Assembly: GCA_015680685.1 (NCBI GenBank)
Contig: MNCI01015841.1
Location: forward strand, 115,982 to 179,981
Length of the DNA: 64,000 bases
Direction: 5' to 3'
Origin: Gnetum montanum
Lineage: Eukaryota > Streptophyta > Gnetopsida > Gnetales > Gnetaceae
Within the stretch, counting starts at the first letter, position 1. Each line of letters begins with the position of its first letter. Positions 11,783 through 23,068 of this stretch are shown one piece after another. A program made the translations under genes and the position numbers. The notes beneath the pieces are model-generated. The model was not told the origin of the DNA. It searched no databases and worked only from the letters and a program-made list of their open reading frames with translations.

Positions 11783-14700
11783 TCATACGTCATCTTCCCC
11801 TGCATCATTTCCCTCTGCATCGCCTTCTTTTGCATCATCATTTTTGTCCTCTAGTGGCCTTGCTTCTTCATCCATAATCTGCACCATAAACATGAAGTAG
11901 TCATCTAAAGTTACACATAACGGCTAGAAAAACATAAACTGTTGCATCGCAGAAAGTGACTAACTTGAGATAGCCCTGCGTCTGTCTCGAGGGGTATGCA
12001 ATCCAATTTGATCCCAAGGTGGTGCCAGACCTCCTCCTATGTAATATTTGCCCAATGTCTATCGTTGGGTTCAACATTTTCTGTAGCTTTCTTCTTTTCA
12101 ATGGCCATCCATCTTGGCGGTCCCGGAGAAAAGGAGGCAGTGGTGGTCTCACCTATGGGAAGATTCACTTCTTGCTCAGGTGACTTAGTGATCATCACTT
12201 GCTGCATGAACTTTTTGTAGGCCTCAGAAGCACCAATGGCATCCAGGAATGCTTCATGAGTATACAACTTTACTGAAGCATCTTGGTATAGTTTGTGATA
12301 GGTGGCACGTTCTAGTTTATACATGTGCTTATGATTTTTCTGGGACTGCCCCCACTCGTAAAATCTAGTGCTATAATCCTTCCAATCTTGGTTCTTCTAA
12401 GCCAACAAGTCCATCTGCATCCATTGTTGAATTATCTCTCAGGTGGTTTCATTGTTGCATCGCACAACCGTCCAATATCTTGCATAATCAATGACGGCCA
12501 TGCTCCAATTGGCATCATTGGTATGGCGGGCTAGGAGGAACTTGTTCCTTGAATGGAGGTCTCCCACCTCAATAGTTAGATTGGCCATTTCGCTCTCTAA
12601 CCTTTGGACTTGTTTCCACTGGTCTTCATTCATGTGCCTACACTCCCATAAGGAGCATGCTGAGTGTAACGCACATTTGCTAGCCTCGTCATATATGTGA
12701 TGAGGCACCTCGGTAACTTTAGGTGGGCATGTAGGCACGACGTCCACATTTACTACTTGTTTTGGGTCCCACTTGAGGTGAGAGGCTATTATCACACATA
12801 AAAGCGCATTAGTCATAGTAGCATAGCAAAGTTTGACAACTCAAGAAGTCTAGTGTAGTAAACTAAAAGGCTAGCGGAGCCACTTTACTTATCCACTTTT
12901 GGATCGACCTATTTGAGACGGCCGATCATGTCATTGAGAAACCCCTGCATGAACATAAGCTTGTCTGGGGTCTCGACCCATGGTTCCAGATGGATCAAGG
13001 AAGGTCCTACACTATCAACAGCAGTGTCTACCATATAACCAACCATGTCAGTCATGACCAAGATGTACTACAATAAAGCTAGTGGGTAACACAAACGACA
13101 GTGTAAAGGCTCCTACCTAGCAAACCCTTAGGGATGATAGCACCGGGGGGGGGTTGCCCATCAACATACTATTGAATATACGATCAAACTCACTAGCATC
13201 TAGTTTTAGCTCCCCTCCTTGCTGGCTTAACACTATGGTAGCACCCTCCATGTTCATCTGCTCCTCTGATGTTGAAATGTACTCAACGAAAGGATCATCA
13301 ACAGAGGTTCCTTCCTCGTTGACATGGGCTTTCTTTTTATTCACTGGGGCCTTTCTTTTTAAGGCACTAGTATCCTCCTCATTAGTGGGGTAATCCTCCT
13401 CATTGGCTAAAATGTCCCCCTCATTGACAGGGGCATTTTCTTTATCGATAGGTGCCCCTTCCTTTGTGGTAGGGGACCTTTCTCTCTTGACCAGGGCCCT
13501 TCCCTCTATGGCTGGGGCCCCCATGTCTTTGTTAGCCTCCCTTGTTTTGGGGGTCGACACCTCTTCCTTGCCTTCTTCTTCTTCTTCTTCTTCCTTTGAT
13601 AGCAAAGTAAGTTCACATTAGGCCATAGCTTATTAACTCAAAATTGATGCTACATTATGCTACGCTACCTAATGGAGCATAGCGTAGCAAGCATTAACCA
13701 AATAAGTGAAGAAACAAACAAAACAACAAAAGAATTTACCAATGGGGGGCTGTATCCTGCATAGCTTGAACCGTAATGTCCACCCATCTTCTTCTTTCGT
13801 ATGGGAAAGCTCCTCAGCTGGATGAGACCTCTTTTGCAGTAACTTGGTGGCCATCGTCTTTCCAATAAGGCATTTCCCATGTGATATGCTACCCATAGTA
13901 GCAGGGGGTGCCTCTTCCACACTTTCTTGGCCACGAAAGTTGCGGGCCACTCGATCCTTAGTCGTCATGGAAAATGACTCCCAAATTACTTCTAGGGGAT
14001 CCTGGGCTCAGGTGGTCTAGAAGACTTGGCAGATCCATGGTTTGAAAATCTGGTTACGATCTTGCATAACCTAGACTCCGTTCTCACGAACCACCACGAA
14101 TTTCGTGAAATGCCACAAGCAAGCTACATAAAAGGCATGATGCACATTAAAATGGGACTCATGCTTCTTATGAAGTTTGACCATTTTAGCTTGCAGGCCT
14201 TTTGCAGAGATGGCTAGCCCAGTTGTAACAGGCCCCCTCTTCCATGACCTCCCTCATCACCCAAGCTTGCTCAATCCCAATGATCTTTCCTTGGGAAAGT
14301 AGCTTGGGGAAAGAATGGGCATGGAAGATGGGGTAAATGTCTTTTTCTGCTTTTAGCTTCGCTTTTTCCATAAGGATTTCCTTTCACCCTTTTGCCACCC
14401 CTAGCCACTCTTCAATGTCCCTTTGATGGTTCGCCTCTTTTTTGGTCTTTGCCCCCACAGGGAGACCATCAGCAGGGACACCGAAGAGGTCCACAAATAG
14501 TTGGTCATTGATTTCAAGGACCACCAGCACACTGTGCACATGTGTGCAAAAGCGGTCTAGCTTTTTAGAAAATGAGTTGGCTAGGGCTAGCATCTCAGTA
14601 GCAGGGACGCTTGGGTTCACAGCCAGGAATAGGTCCATGAATCCAACATTCTAAATGTGGTTGGTCAGCGATTCTAGGGCCTTGTTACAAAGCCAACGTT

Positions 14701-16423
14701 GAGTCTGATCTACCTCCCTATAATTGAAGTAGATGTTGGCCGCATGATGCCTAGAGGTGATCACCATCACCTCCTCGGACTTCTTCGTTGCTGTAGCAGT
14801 TTGCACAAAGGAAAATGAAAAAACTTAGATAAAAGTAGAAATTGCATAAAAATAGGAGCAACACTTGAACATGCAAGCAACTCACTGTTTAGCTTACCAG
14901 GTTTAAATGGTGATGGTAATGGTAGAAGATCCACCAATACATCTTCAATGGTGATCAGCCTAAGGGATTCCCAATCCCCATCCAACCAACCAAACTCCTT
15001 GCATCTGTCGTAGAGCTAGGAGTACCGGGTTAGGTAGGTTTGTTCCTCACCCCCGCATTGACCTATCACACTTGTATGCATATTCTCAGTAGAAGAAAAC
15101 TCCCGCAGTTCCATCTGTGCCAAGGTCAACACTTCCATTTCACCTTGAAGTCCATTCTTGTTGAAAAAAACTTGGTAAAAAAACATGGTGTTAACATTCG
15201 CCTAGCGTAGCAGGTGTTGCATAGCGTAGTGGAATATGTTTACAGAACTCACCCACTGGCACAGTAAACAGTTCCTGGTGGGTTTTGAAAACAAGTCCCC
15301 ATGTGGCGTGTAATAAACAAAGTGTTGTACAGATGGTAGCAATTGTATTCGAGCATCTCCCAAACCCAAGCTAGAAGCCTCAAATTTTTTTGGCGCTGAC
15401 TGGATCCTTCTCCCTGCCTGCTCCTAATTGCTCCATCTGTCAAAAATCTCAGAATACCCCGATTTGCCCTAGGCAGTAGGGTTTTTGTTATTGTAGCTGT
15501 TACCTCCTCTGATAAGTGTGACCAAATGATCACATTGAAGTGCTAGAGGAGATATTGTACGAAGTCCTGTTCGCCTTCCCAGAACCAAACTGCCTATTGC
15601 CCTGCACGCGCATGGGGCAGAGGAACATTGGCCACTAGTTCGCTTAGGTAGTACAGGACCCCTACGATCTCTAGGACAATTAAGATTGGCCTTAGCATCA
15701 CCCTACATAACACAACGGCAAACATTAATAGCATGTTCCAATGGAGTTCGCATATAACATAGCAGGATTGGTAGTTAGCAAATAGCGTAGCATAATTCTT
15801 CCCTTGCATGTAGCGTAGCAAAAGCATAGAGGCAATAACGTAATAGAACTAGCATAGCGTAGCAACAAAAAATTTAATGTGAATTGAAAAAAAAAAGAAT
15901 TCAATGCGCTGTAGCCATTTCAAAAAATCTTCTGCCTAACCAAAACGATTTGCATTTCACTGCGATAGACACGTGTTATGCTATCAAATCGTACGCATGG
16001 CCAAACCCTCCTGAGGATCATATGCTACGCTATTTGCATGTTGAGTTGCCAGAATTGCCTAAGCTTCTGTGGCAAGGTAGCCATGGCAACGGCATTCTCG
16101 GCAGCACTGCATGCAACCTTAGCATAGCGTCTGTACACTGTCATGGCCAAATCGGCAATAGCAGTGGTGTAACGGAAAAAATAACAACAAAAACGATAAC
16201 ATGAAACGCAAATTCCAAGACAAAAATCATATAAAAAAAATCAGAGAAAGCAGAAGCAATAGCAGCAGCATAGAAAAACAAAAAATAGCATAGCAACTTA
16301 CCAGGCCAATGGGGTCTCCTCTCGCACTACAATGCACGCCTGCGACACAGGCCCCAGAGTCTCCTTCACTTCGTCCACCTTGGCAAGTGTTAGGTGTTTG
16401 CATTCTCTCTTGGGAGCCATCAT
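11783..16423 (-). pseudogene. Element A antisense gene: FCP1/NIF-like pseudophosphatase with coiled-coil C-terminus
   Basis: Antisense to gag/pol and placed between protease and RT. Exon 1 is 16423-16302 (donor GTAAGT). Exon 2 is 15702-15253 (acceptor TTATGTAG, donor GTGAGT). Later exons start near 15154, 14795, 13605 and 12816, and the last ends at TGA 11783. Exon 2 reads LIVLEIVGVL, then FNVIIWSHLSE, YNTLFI and FQNPPGT, the spacing of the FCP1/NIF branch of HAD phosphatases. The DxD nucleophile reads E-x-V and the later acidic pair is missing. Then come C..FGWL..DW, a middle domain with FGVPADG and CYNWA, an acidic repeat-rich part (13605-13117), a Glu/Gln-rich helical segment and an acidic tail. 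It is homologous to B's antisense gene throughout. Stops occur, so it is probably dead. Function unknown. FCP1 relatives act on phosphoserine in RNA polymerase II tails. Confidence 0.65.
13640..13690. repeat. Palindromic GCTACGC/GCGTAGC cluster in an antisense-gene intron
   Basis: ATGCTACGCTACC and AGCGTAGCAAGC flank a short spacer. This is the same motif as in A's LTRs, here in an intron of the antisense gene. Similar copies lie at about 15205-15235, 15780-15865, 16020-16032 and 16262-16300. Confidence 0.6.
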
Positions 16424-16689
16424 TTCGGTTGCCAATTCTTCCTTGGATGCTACGCTAAATCACCTTACTCTTAGTTAGCAGAATCGCTCTATGCTCTGAA
16501 TGAAAGCTCTGTGCTGTTATGGTGAAAAGGACAAGTTTATTGGGGGTAAACCCTTATTTATAGCTAAAAATGGTGAAAGGAAACCTACCATTTTCTCTCC
16601 TCAATTAATGTGGGACATGCTATACAGCGTAGCACTTCCCCATAGCATAGTGACACTGTTCACATTATGGCAGGTGGACCCTACCGAAA

Positions 16690-16935
16690 GCTTTGACCCA
16701 CCTTAAACTAGCCATTTGCCTTTATAGCTTTAACGAGTTAACAGTCCGTAAAGACCTTAAACTAGCAGTTCTAATGCGTAGCTTCTATCTCGTTAGCAGT
16801 CCGCAAACACCTTAAACTAATAGTTTTAATTAGAAAATTCAACTCGTTAGCAGTCTGCAAAGACCTTAAACTAGTAGTTTTACGCTTCTTCCTTAAGGCG
16901 GTCTGTATGACCTTAAACTGGCAAGGTACAAATTC
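16690..16935 (+). repeat. Tandem array R2 of element A
   Basis: Four or five diverged units of about 60 bp built on CAGTCCGCAAAGACCTTAAACTAG. It lies between the start of the antisense gene and the start of pol. Element B has a counterpart at 24715-24895. Confidence 0.75.
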
Positions 16936-16948
16936 TGTATCATGCTTT

Positions 16949-17212
16949 ATGATTATTTCAACTGTTCACATCTTATTACTGCTTTAAAAATGCTTACTAT
17001 GCACTGTTGCTACAAACATGTATCCCTTGACTAGGAATTCATCTCATTGTGGTAGGTTGAACAAGAATGGCAATGCACCTTGATCTTTCTTCACCTCTAG
17101 CTTTAACAGGTCCACACGGTGAGCTTGTAAGACAACTAAACCCCAAGTCAATAGACTGGGGATCATCTGCAAAAAGCACTATAACATCCTTAGAAACATC
17201 CCCAGACTAGCT
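16949..17212 (+). pseudogene. Element A pol N-terminus (upstream of RT)
   Basis: From the ATG at 16949 a broken frame follows element B's pol start: MIIS..., YP..., then LSSPLALTGPHGELV at about 17085-17130, matching B's LTAPLIIDGPYGKIA. It is cut at the N at 17213. By comparison with B, about 90 residues before the RT are missing at this junction. Pol having its own ATG just after an array is seen in both elements. Confidence 0.6.
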
Positions 17213-17213
17213 N
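17213..17213. other. Assembly gap (N), left edge of a reversed block
   Basis: Element A's coding strand flips from plus to minus here and flips back at the N at 17982. Confidence 0.85.
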
Positions 17214-17981
17214 TTTCTGATGAACTGTACCCTACCTTGTAACCTGTGTAATTCTTTAAGGTTTGTAGGTGGTGCTAGATTAACGATGGCCTTGACTTTG
17301 TTAGGGTCTACTCATATTCCAGCCTCTAATACTACAAACCCTAACATGCATTCGGTTCTCACCCCGAAGACATATTTTTTTAGGTTAAAGCGTAAATCAT
17401 GCATTTGGAAATGCTTGAGAACTACATCTAGATCGTTGGGATGATCAGTGGCCTATTTAGATTTGACCGCTATGTCATCCACGTAGTCGTTCAGCGTTTC
17501 TACGATGTAGTCACTAAAGATGTATGTCATGGCTCTCTGGTAGGTTGCCCCAGAATTTTTGAGCCCAAAGGACATCATAGTATAACAGAAAGTCCCCCAT
17601 GGGGTCATGAAGGTTGTTGTTAACTGATGCTCTGGGTTAATGCAAATTTGGTTGTAGTCGAGGAAATCATCCATAAAGGATAGCAGAGCATGACTAGCCA
17701 TAGTGTTGATGAGTTGATCGATACTCAGTAGTGGAAAATCATCTTTGATCATTGCCTTGTTCAGATCTCGGAAGTCTATACAAATATGTATTCCTCCCAT
17801 TTTCTTAGAAACTAAAATGATGTTTGACACCCACTCTGAGTAATCAACTACCCGGATGAAACCATCCTGATAGAGCTTGGTTATTTCATCTCGTACGGCT
17901 AGTGCGATCTCTGGTTTAACCTTGCGAGCCTTCTGCTTAACTACTTTCATCCACGGATCTCAGACAATAGTGTGTTGTATG
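17214..17981 (-). pseudogene. Element A reverse transcriptase, in a reversed block
   Basis: On the minus strand, 17950-17453 encodes VKQKARKVKPEIALAVRDEI, the WVSNIILVSKK block, ICIDFRDLNKA, DFPLLSIDQLI, FMDDFLDYNQI, TTFMTPWGTF, FGLKN.GATYQRAM and the catalytic YVDD. This is a full Ty3/gypsy RT palm with its active site, and it copies element RNA into DNA. The block continues to 17214 with a LQGR.QFIRK stretch that in element B leads directly into the RNase H found here on the plus strand at 17983. The block is 768 bp with an N at each end. It belongs on the plus strand as part of element A, not to a separate element. Confidence 0.85.
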
Positions 17982-17982
17982 N
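17982..17982. other. Assembly gap (N), right edge of a reversed block
   Basis: See the N at 17213. The element A reading resumes on the plus strand immediately after. Confidence 0.85.
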
Positions 17983-18319
17983 CAAGTTACGCCCCATGCA
18001 ACATCTACTGAAGAAGGGGATTAACTTCGAATGGACAACACAATGCCAACAAGCCTTTGATGATCTGAAGAAAGAGCTTTTACACCTCCCGATTGTGTAC
18101 CCACCATAGAGAGATAAGCCTTTCTTTGTCTACCTTGCCACCTCAGACACGTCTATCGCAGCACTATTATGTCAGAGACGAGATGACAGCTCTAACATTC
18201 TAGTGTATTATCTAAGTCATGCATTGATAGCGTATGAGGCAAAATACAATGAGATGGAGAGAAACTACCTTGCTCTAATCTTTGCATTAAAAAAATGGAG
18301 GCATTATCTATTTCATAGT
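17983..18319 (+). pseudogene. Element A first RNase H, interrupted by element B
   Basis: The frame reads KLRPMQHLLKK, FEWT..CQQAFDDLK, PFFVYLATSDTSIAALL, YYLSHAL and YNEMERNYLALIFALKKWRHYL. This is the normal gypsy RNase H order with its D and E residues, in the typical RT-RNaseH tether context. One stop (TAG) lies near 18108. The frame runs up to 18319, where element B's LTR starts, and its continuation is at 36595. It would degrade the RNA strand during reverse transcription. Confidence 0.85.
18315..18319. repeat. Target-site duplication of element B, left copy (ATAGT)
   Basis: ATAGT here and ATAGC at 36595-36599 flank element B; one of five bases differs, as expected after long decay. Confidence 0.75.
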
Positions 18320-19516
18320 TGTACCGTCCGAAATCGTCGGTCTTCGGCTGGAAAGAAACAGGGACCGTGGGATCACCGGACACGCATAGAAGACCCTACC
18401 TTCACCTAAGGGTGAGCTAGAATGAATGAAGGTAGAGTACCTTGGGTGGTCCGCATGTGGATCAGACAAGGATTTCCCCGAACGTACACCGAAGTGTTAT
18501 ACGCTGGGTTATACGTAAACGGCGTAACAAGCGTAAATCAGAGCGTAAACAGCGTAATTGATGCAAACAGAGCGTAAACGTAAATAAGTGTAAACAGAAT
18601 ACACGCAACAATTAATGCAAACTATAAAAAATTTTGGGAAGAAAATGTAACAATGGCATTAGAGAATGAGAGTACAATGCACCGGTCTAACGCAGTTGTG
18701 ACTGGAACACAAGGCAGACGAAAAGCCCCGGTGGATGCAAGGGTGACTATGGGCTGGTTCACATTGTAGGCACAGCATAGAGGCTATATGCTCAGCATAC
18801 AAGGTTGTCCAGTGTAAAAGGTTTCTACTCTAGTTTTCAGCGTCTCTACTCTCTTGTTTTCTCTGGGATTTTTGCCAACCGACCTGGATCTAATGGAAAA
18901 TTGGGGCTTTTATATAGGTTTTGACGCTATTTTCGAGTTGGGAGACACGTGGCACGTTGACCGGGTGCAAAAGAGTAAAATTTATAAGTGTACAATATGT
19001 TACATTTGCTAAGCATATACGTTGGGCGTATACGCTGTGTCTGGTGAGCGTATACGCTCGGCGTATACGCTGGATGTGCTGGGTGTATGCGAGCTTGGGT
19101 AGAGATGCTGGATGCTGGGCGTATACGCCAGAGTGTATACACTGATGGTTGTTGGGGGTATACGCTAGAGCGTATAAGCTAATGGTTGCTGCCTTATGCC
19201 AAATATTTCTATGCAGTGCTGTTTCCATGTTGCCTTCAGGTATTTCATGTCGGGCGTATACATTGGTTGCACCTGCTGAGCGTACATGTGAGGCATGTAC
19301 GCTGGGCATATACGCTGGGAACTGGAGCATATACGCTGGGCGTATACGCTGGAAATGTTAACTTGGGTGTATACGCTGAGACTGCATACTTAGTAAAAAT
19401 TATCTTGATCTCCAAAGTTTCCATGTGTGACACTAGATGTAACTGTGATCGTCTGTGGGTCCTAGGGACCTGCTTCTTGTTGGAGAAGTACCAAGCTCAA
19501 AATTTTTGGTGTTTCA
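18320..19516 (-). repeat. 3' LTR of element B
   Basis: On the minus strand it starts TGAAACACC and ends in CA, 1197 bp. It pairs with 35399-36594. The plus-strand segment 19015-19375 is packed with GCGTATACGC and one-base variants, often preceded by CTGG. In about 272 aligned bases at one end I count roughly 37 differences from the other LTR, nearly all transitions. Confidence 0.92.
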
Positions 19517-19531
19517 TTGGCCCCTCTTTGT
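19517..19531 (-). promoter_or_regulatory. Polypurine tract of element B
   Basis: Minus strand ACAAAGAGGGGCCAA abuts the 3' LTR. Element A has the identical tract at 40296-40310. It primes plus-strand DNA synthesis. Confidence 0.85.
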
Positions 19532-20699
19532 TGACACTTGAAGGAATCGACCCGAGAAGTGCCGACAAAGAAGTGCAAAACACCACAAGCAACTCGATAG
19601 AGACTTTGTCCGTTGCCACTTGACTGAACATTATCGCACCGTGTTCAATAGTACATGGGATTGAGAGACGTAAACTTTGTATCTAGATGGGGAAATGGAG
19701 ATTGTAGGGATTAGGAAGTGCCCAAGGGATTGTGGTTGGTAAAGGGGATGGTCTAGTGTGTGTCATGCTGATCCTTGTCAATAGCCATTATTTAGCAGAC
19801 TTGGAATCCAGACATGTGATGTGCGTCCTTTGGCGGAACAAGACTCTTGGTTAGTGTTCAAGAGAACTTGTTGGCAAGACCAAAGCCACGGGAGGATGTG
19901 TTACATTCTTTGGAGGAACAGGGCCCTTGTTTAGTGTTTAGGGGGAACTTGTTGGTGGAGAGCCAAAGCCATGTGATCATGTGTTGCATTATTTGGAGGA
20001 ACAGGGCCCTTCGTTTAGGGAAACCTGTTGGCGGAGAGCTAAAGTCATGCAACTGGATGCTTCTTGACTATTTTTGACATGAGTACTTGGTTTCGAGACA
20101 ACTGCCTTCCTACTTGGGGCTTATATGGGATGTGCCAAGGGTCTTTCTTTTTTTTTGAAAGGAGCTTTGCTTTGATCTTGTACTCATGCTCAAGTGCTAT
20201 GCTATGTGTTGCAACTGTTTTAAAGTGTTGCAGTGTGCAATAGCATGTTTAAAGTTTTGGGTGTATTGGGTGTATCAGAGGTGTGGCTGAGTAGAGTGTG
20301 TCAGTGAACAGATAGAGAATGTATCGGGGAATGGGGATGTACTAGTAAATGGTTTGATTCAATCTTGCCATGTGTGCTGTGGATAGTATCCCACCTTGCT
20401 GCTTATGATGGAATGCATTCTTGTGCGAAGACCTCTGGGTGTCATCCTGCAAACACAACTCCAAGGAGACAAGAAAACCATGAGTGAATAAGCGAGCTTA
20501 GACTTAAACAGCTACAGATGGAACAAAGACACTAGAGGAGATTCTATGCACTGTGTATGAATGGCAGCGACATTGATAGGATCGTTCGATGGCGAGCAAT
20601 GCAGTGATTCTGATGAATGAACGTGGCCGCAGATTGAGGAGCTAGAGATGAACTTGCTCGTTTATAGTCTTAGCGGACTATCATGGGTTAGTTTTATGT
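19532..20699 (-). other. 3' untranslated region of element B
   Basis: No coding frame is supported. It contains three tandem copies of an approximately 84-bp unit (about 19826-20050), listed separately. The rest shows no similarity I can place. Confidence 0.6.
19826..20050. repeat. Three-copy tandem repeat in element B 3' UTR
   Basis: Units begin near 19826, 19909 and 19993, each with TTTGG(A/C)GGAACA, a TTAG block, AACTTGTTGG and CCAAAG. The third is shortened. Confidence 0.8.
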
Positions 20700-21130
20700 C
20701 ATAACCTATTGGACATTGCCCGTTTAGCGTCGTGGCGGATGTTACGTTACCAGTTTCTAGTCTTAGCGGACCATGAAGAGGGAAACCAGTTTATAGTCTT
20801 AGCGGACTCTGGTGAATGCAACTGTGGCAGTTTACTATCATGCCAGACGGATGCTAGTTTATCATCATTGCGGACACTGTGTGGTATCAGTTTATCGTNC
20901 CAGACGGATGCTAGTTTATCATCATTGCGGACACTGTGTGGTATCAGTTTATCGTCATGATGCCAGGACTAGCTGTGGTATCAGTTTATTGTCATGATTC
21001 CAGGACGATTCTATGGTATCAGTTTTAAGTCATGATCCAGGACTATTTTGTGATATCAGTTTATCATCATGATTCCAGGACGAGCTATGGTATCAGTTTA
21101 TAGTCGTGACCCCAGGACTCACATGTACCT
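20700..21130 (-). repeat. Tandem array R3 of element B
   Basis: At least ten diverged units of about 35-45 bp. On the minus strand the consensus is GTCCTGGAATCATGACGATAAACTGATACC or shorter variants with GTCCGC...TAAACT. It follows the integrase stop directly, as array R3 does in element A. The assembly N at 20899 lies inside, and one unit pair there is an assembly duplication. Confidence 0.8.
20899..20899. other. Assembly junction (single N, duplicated flanks)
   Basis: The roughly 55 bases before the N recur exactly after it. The count of array units here is therefore inflated. Confidence 0.85.
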
Positions 21131-21140
21131 GAGCTTGTAC

Positions 21141-22969
21141 TCAAATATAGAATGGTTTCAGGAACAAGTGATTAGTTGGATTTGCGAGCTCGTTTCCTTC
21201 CATATCCACTAGCTTAAATGCTCCATTGTCAAATGCTTTAGTGACCAAGTAAGGCCCTTCCCAGTTGGCTGAGAATTTGTCCAGGTGTTCCCGAACAGCC
21301 TTAAGTATGAGATCACCTTCTTTGATGGGGTGCTTATTGATGTTATGCCGATGTCACTGCCATTGTTGTTTTTGATACCATTCGATCTGATCGAGTGCAC
21401 GTATGTGTTCCTCCTCCACCGAGTCCAAGTCAATGATGCGCAGGTCATTGTTTTTCCCGTCGTCGAGGAGTTCGGAAACTGTGATCCTTAAAGATGGTAC
21501 CTGTAATTCTAAAGGTAAAACAGCTTCTGAACCGTAAATAAGAGTATATGGTGTTATACCTGTTGAAGTTCGATGCGTAGTACGGTAAGCCCACAATGCA
21601 TATACCAATTGTTCGTGCCACTTTCTCTTGCTTTGGGTGAGCATTCTCTTAAGTATTGCAATAATTGTTTTGTTTGTTGCCTCTGCTTGCCCGTTGCTCT
21701 GAGGATAGTAAGGGGATGAAAACGAGTGTTTGATCCCCAAACCGTGACAAAAGGTTTTGGTCTCAGCATTGCTAAATTGTGGTCCGTTGTCAGTGATGAT
21801 TGTCATGGGAATGCCAAAGCGGGTTACAATGTTTTCGAGAATGAAACTGCACACGTGTTTAGATGTAGTTTTTTGAAGGGGAGCAGCTTCCACCCACTTC
21901 ATGAAATATTCTATCACGGTTATAATAAAACTATGCCCCGTAGAAGATGAGGGTGTTATTGGGCCGATAAGATCCAACCCCCACTTTTGAAAGGGCCACG
22001 TGATTTGCGCCGTGTGTAACTCATTTGATGGGACATGGATTAGGTTGCTATGTTTTGGCAGGTACTACATGTTTTGACCTTGGAGAGACAATCATACTCC
22101 ATGTGTGGCCAATAGTAGCCTAGGCGTCTTATCTTCGTTGCCATAGTTTTTGGTGCTATGTGTCCTCCGCATAGTCCCTCATGTACCTGTTCAACAATGG
22201 TTTGGGCATCAGTACTACTGACGCATGTTAGCAATATGCCTTCGTAGGACCTACGACACAATGTGTCCCCTACCAGGGTATATTTCTTAGAACGTTTTCG
22301 CACTACATCCTTTTGTGCATTTGTTAGATGTCGTGGTGTTTCGCCGCGTAGAAGGTATTCTTTTATGTCGTCATACCATTCTATCGTGCGTGTTGTGCTA
22401 ACAGATGCAATCGACAACGTTTCAAGAGTGTCGGTTATTGGTTCAATACAAATTATTATGGAGCTTGGTAATGCATGGAATATGTCTGGCGATATGTTTA
22501 TCGCTAATGTGGCTAACGCATCTACAATGGTATTATCATTTCTAGAGACGTGCTGCACATCGATGTTTTCAAATCGCCTCATTAGGTGTTTTGCCAAGTC
22601 ACAATATGGTTGTAAATGTTGGGCTTTACATGTATAAACATCTGTGATTTGGTTTAAGACTAGTTGTGAGTCTCCTCTGACTACAAGCCGTGTGATGTCT
22701 AAAGCTAGTGCTGCTGTGAGACCTCTAAGGAGACCTTCATACTTTGCTATGTTGTTGGTACAGCGAAAGTTGAAACGATAAGCAAAGGGTCGGATCTCCC
22801 TGGAGGGATAGGTGATGACAGCGACCGCACTTCCCCCTCGAGAGGTGGATGCTCCATCAAAGTTTAGAATGGCATCGTAGTCGTTGGGCACTATGTCTAC
22901 TGCGGTTATATACTCATCCGGGAATTCTGGCTCTATTATCGCTTGATCGTGTGTTGGTGACGTGGCCAT
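21141..22969 (-). pseudogene. Element B pol: second (archaeal-like) RNase H and integrase
   Basis: The frame from 22969 reads LNFDGASTSRGGSA, AKYEGLLRGL, VVRGDSQLVLNQI and VDALATLA, the four acidic motifs of the extra RNase H that marks the Tat lineage. After a 90-residue linker comes the integrase zinc motif VHEGLCGGH...CSTCQ (to 22040). The core at 21977-21354 has DLIGP, TDNGPQFS and NGQAEATNK, i.e. a complete D-D-E set. The C-terminus has the ANWEGPY module and ends at the stop at 21141. It would insert the cDNA into the chromosome. A stop after 22040 and a frame change near 21354 break an otherwise well kept gene. Confidence 0.9.
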
Positions 22970-23068
22970 TTGACTTGCTATGGCTTGGCCCTTAACTGAT
23001 TATTGCGCTACGTAGTACAGGTCAAACTCAGCTATCATGGCTTTCCAACGGGCTATCCGACTTGTTTT

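Noticed and set aside
17214-17981. RT on the minus strand as an independent element
   Set aside because: Both edges are Ns, and its ends match the flanking plus-strand pol pieces of element A when reversed.
18890-19623. Overlapping open frames on both strands in B's LTR
   Set aside because: They arise from GCGTATACGC repeats, encode repetitive Tyr/Ala/Arg peptides and lie within an LTR.
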